A DNA stretch of 64,000 nt from Vombatus ursinus (taxonomy: Eukaryota; Chordata; Mammalia; Diprotodontia; Vombatidae), in assembly GCF_900497805.2 (NCBI RefSeq), contig NW_020949602.1, forward strand, positions 5,569,187 through 5,633,186, given 5' to 3'. The notes beneath the pieces were generated by a model. That model did no database searches, had not been told where the DNA came from, and saw nothing but the letters and a program-made list of their open reading frames with translations. Positions 62,376-64,000 of this stretch are shown piece by piece. The first letter of the stretch is position 1. Every line of letters starts with the position of its first letter. A program made the position numbers and the translations under genes.

Positions 62376-62704
62376 TCCTCCATTAGTCTATTATCTCATT
62401 AACAGTCTTGTTCTTAGTATATAGACTCAAGTACTACTAGAGCAGTGCGTTATGGGTGAATTCGCCTATAGGGACCATTCCTTGGGGCATGGGTAGATAT
62501 TCCCTGAATGGATACAGATGACCACGTGAAACCTGGCAGGAAGCCTGGCATGTGGTAAAACTCCTGTGGAAAGGACATGGGAGTTTCTGTATGATGTGAC
62601 AGAGATTGAATAGTCTCTTGGTCATTCCCTGAAACCTTGTGATAGAAACAAGGGTGAAAGGGGTGCTGTGTTTGAAAGGAGATGGTTTCTGGAGGACACT
62701 ATAC
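62376..62704. other. No gene or repeat recognised
   Basis: About 330 bp with no nameable feature. Confidence 0.4.
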
Positions 62705-63190
62705 CCAAGTTAAGCTGGAAGTGACTTTAGAACATAGAATATTAGAACAAAGATTATTAGATGAAGAAGGAACCTGAGAACATAGAATATTAGAGCTAGA
62801 AGGGGCCTTAGAACAATGAATGTGAAAGCTGAGAGCTGGTGGCTCACTGCATAGAGCACTGGGCCTGGAGTCAGGAAGTCCTAAATTCAAATTTGATCTC
62901 CATCACTTATTAGCTATGTGGCCCTGGACAAGTCACTTCACCTTAGTTTCCTCAGTTGTAAAATGGGAATAACAGAACTTAGCTCTCAGGATTGTTTCAA
63001 AGAACAAACAAGAGAAGATTTATAAAAAGCACTTAGCACAGTGCCTGACACATTGTAGGTGCTATATAAATGCTTATTCCCTTCCCTTAGAGCAATGACC
63101 ATCAGAGCAGGAAGGGGCCCTTGGAATTCATAATGTCAGAGCTAGAAGAGACCTTAGCACGCAAACCACAGGATGTTAAAAGTAAAAGGA
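62705..63190 (+). repeat. SINE-head array split by MIR/THER1
   Basis: Units at 62715-62835 ('agaacatagaatattagagctagaaggggccttagaac') resume at 63090-63175 ('ataatgtcagagctagaagagaccttagc'). A THER1 (62838-63089) lies between, so the array predates that insertion. Confidence 0.7.
62838..63089 (+). mobile_element. Full-length MIR/THER1 SINE
   Basis: Head 'gctggtggctcactgcatagagcactgggcctgg', core 'ctatgtggccctggacaagtcacttcacc', 'cctcagttgtaaaatgggaataacag', end 'gcacagtgcctgacacattgtaggtgctatataaatgc'. Confidence 0.85.
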
Positions 63191-63192
63191 AT

Positions 63193-63277
63193 CTAAAATA
63201 TTAACTAGACTAACCTACTACTTTATAGAAATATTAACTAGACTAAAATATTAACTAGACTAACCGACTACTTTATA
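63193..63277 (+). repeat. 50-bp tandem duplication
   Basis: 63193-63227 and 63243-63277 are 35-bp blocks (ctaaaatattaactagacta then ac-tactacttta) with a single difference, 50 bp apart. A partial third copy of 'atattaactagacta' lies between. A MIR-type SINE body follows to about 63420. Confidence 0.9.
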
Positions 63278-63484
63278 AAAAAGAAAGCTGAGGCCTAAGG
63301 GGGAAAGTGATTTGCCCAAGAGCACCAAGCTGGTTAGCATCAGTTAAGGTCACTGTTGGGAGGTACCCCAACCTAGACTCTGAAAATAGCCTTCTTTCCA
63401 CCACGCCATAGTGAGGACCAGATTCTACACCCCGACATCTGTTGCTAGGATCAAGAAACATACAGCAGACGAGGGAGTAGGGTC

Positions 63485-63545
63485 TTAGCACGTGATTCGG
63501 TGCTGGGCACACAGTAGGCACTTAATCTTTATTGACTGACTCTTA
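63485..63545 (+). mobile_element. L2 3' end
   Basis: 'ggtgctgggcacacagtaggcacttaatctttattgactgac'. Confidence 0.75.
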
Positions 63546-63744
63546 CTCTCAGACGGAGCTGCAACTAGTGTGGGGCCAACAGGACTTAGCCCTTGGGTGT
63601 TACGGCCAGGGAAGTGGACTTATTGCCTTCCCCCAACATTGCTTGACAGTCCTCTGGTAGCCTGAGGTGCAAGGGTCCCCCATCACCACACTCGGCATCC
63701 CACCGCTGTGGCTGTGGAGTCCTGCCCCGGAGGCTGGCTTTCCC

Positions 63745-63800
63745 TTTTAATGATGATAATGATGATGATACTAACACCAGCACCAGCGCCACCACCAATA
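63745..63800 (+). repeat. (ATG)n/(CACCA)n microsatellite
   Basis: TGA/TAA triplets then CACCAGCACCAGCGCCACCACC. A reversed MIR-type fragment (63800-63875) follows, and 63880-64000 shows nothing nameable. Confidence 0.8.
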
Positions 63801-64000
63801 ACGTATATTTAAATACTGCTTACTATGTTCCAGGCACTGTGCTCAGCTAATTTCATTGGACCCTCCCTGCATGGGTGGGAGGTCTAGATTCAGTGGGGGT
63901 TGGGTACCCTGGCCTCCTCGCTCCGCCACACCCAGAGGTGGATTGTCCTCAGCGCAGCTGTGCCTACCCCTTCCCCCACTCCCCATTCTTCTGCCTGGCC

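Overview
The window looks like intergenic or intronic DNA from a marsupial nuclear genome. I see no protein-coding host gene, no rRNA or tRNA gene, no CRISPR and no bacterial-type operon. Open frames are short, overlap on both strands and mostly lie in repeats. The marsupial call is an inference from the repeats. There are tRNA-headed SINEs whose tail ends in an RTE/BovB-type sequence (MAR1-like), shorter WSINE-like SINEs with a GCCTCA-poly(A) end, and L1 copies with a marsupial-style 3' end. They sit on a dense background of old MIR/THER1, MIR3, L2 and L3/CR1. One run of 100 Ns (40803-40902) inside a CT microsatellite is an assembly gap.

Layout. 1-2.6 kb: degenerate SINE-head tandem arrays and nested MIR copies. 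2.6-14.7 kb: MIR, L3/CR1 and L2 fragments, an RTE-tailed SINE inside a MIR3, and an L2 carrying both a SINE and a TA-flanked pogo/Tigger-like transposon (8.1-9.1 kb). 14.9-18.6 kb: two antisense L1 3' ends, two low-repeat blocks (15.64-16.05 and 16.24-16.51 kb) and a head-to-head SINE pair. 19-20.5 kb: antisense L2 split by a small hAT with 8-bp target duplications. 22.5-24.6 kb: the longest SINE-head array, then MIR and a long L3/CR1. 28.0-28.9 kb: a repeat-poor block. 28.9-30.4 kb: full-length RTE-SINE and a 1.2-kb sense L2. 32.5-33.8 kb: antisense L2 with reverse-transcriptase remnants, split by an L1 tail. 34.5-35.6 kb: unassigned SINE split by hAT, itself split by a WSINE. 36.2-37.5 kb: array, L2 and a local duplication. 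40.2-41.3 kb: a CpG-dense patch beside the gapped CT repeat. 43.3-44.7, 46.2-46.7 and 49.4-49.75 kb: repeat-poor stretches. 47.2-48.4 kb: TA/GA and GAGAA satellites and L3. 52.1-54.2 kb: antisense L1 ORF2/3' end followed by L2. 55.0-57.0 kb: antisense L1 5' region with ORF1 but no visible reverse transcriptase (HAL1-like). 57.7-64 kb: arrays, L1 tail, MIR, MIR3, L3 and microsatellites.

Nothing here works together as a pathway. The shared logic is mobilisation: MIR shares its 3' end with L2, MIR3 with L3/CR1, and the MAR1-like SINE with an RTE element. Nested insertions give a relative age order. The likeliest host functions are cis-regulatory: several repeat-poor blocks with homeodomain, nuclear-receptor or MEF2-type motifs, one CpG-dense patch and one CTCF-like core. 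I see no LTR or endogenous retrovirus that I can support.
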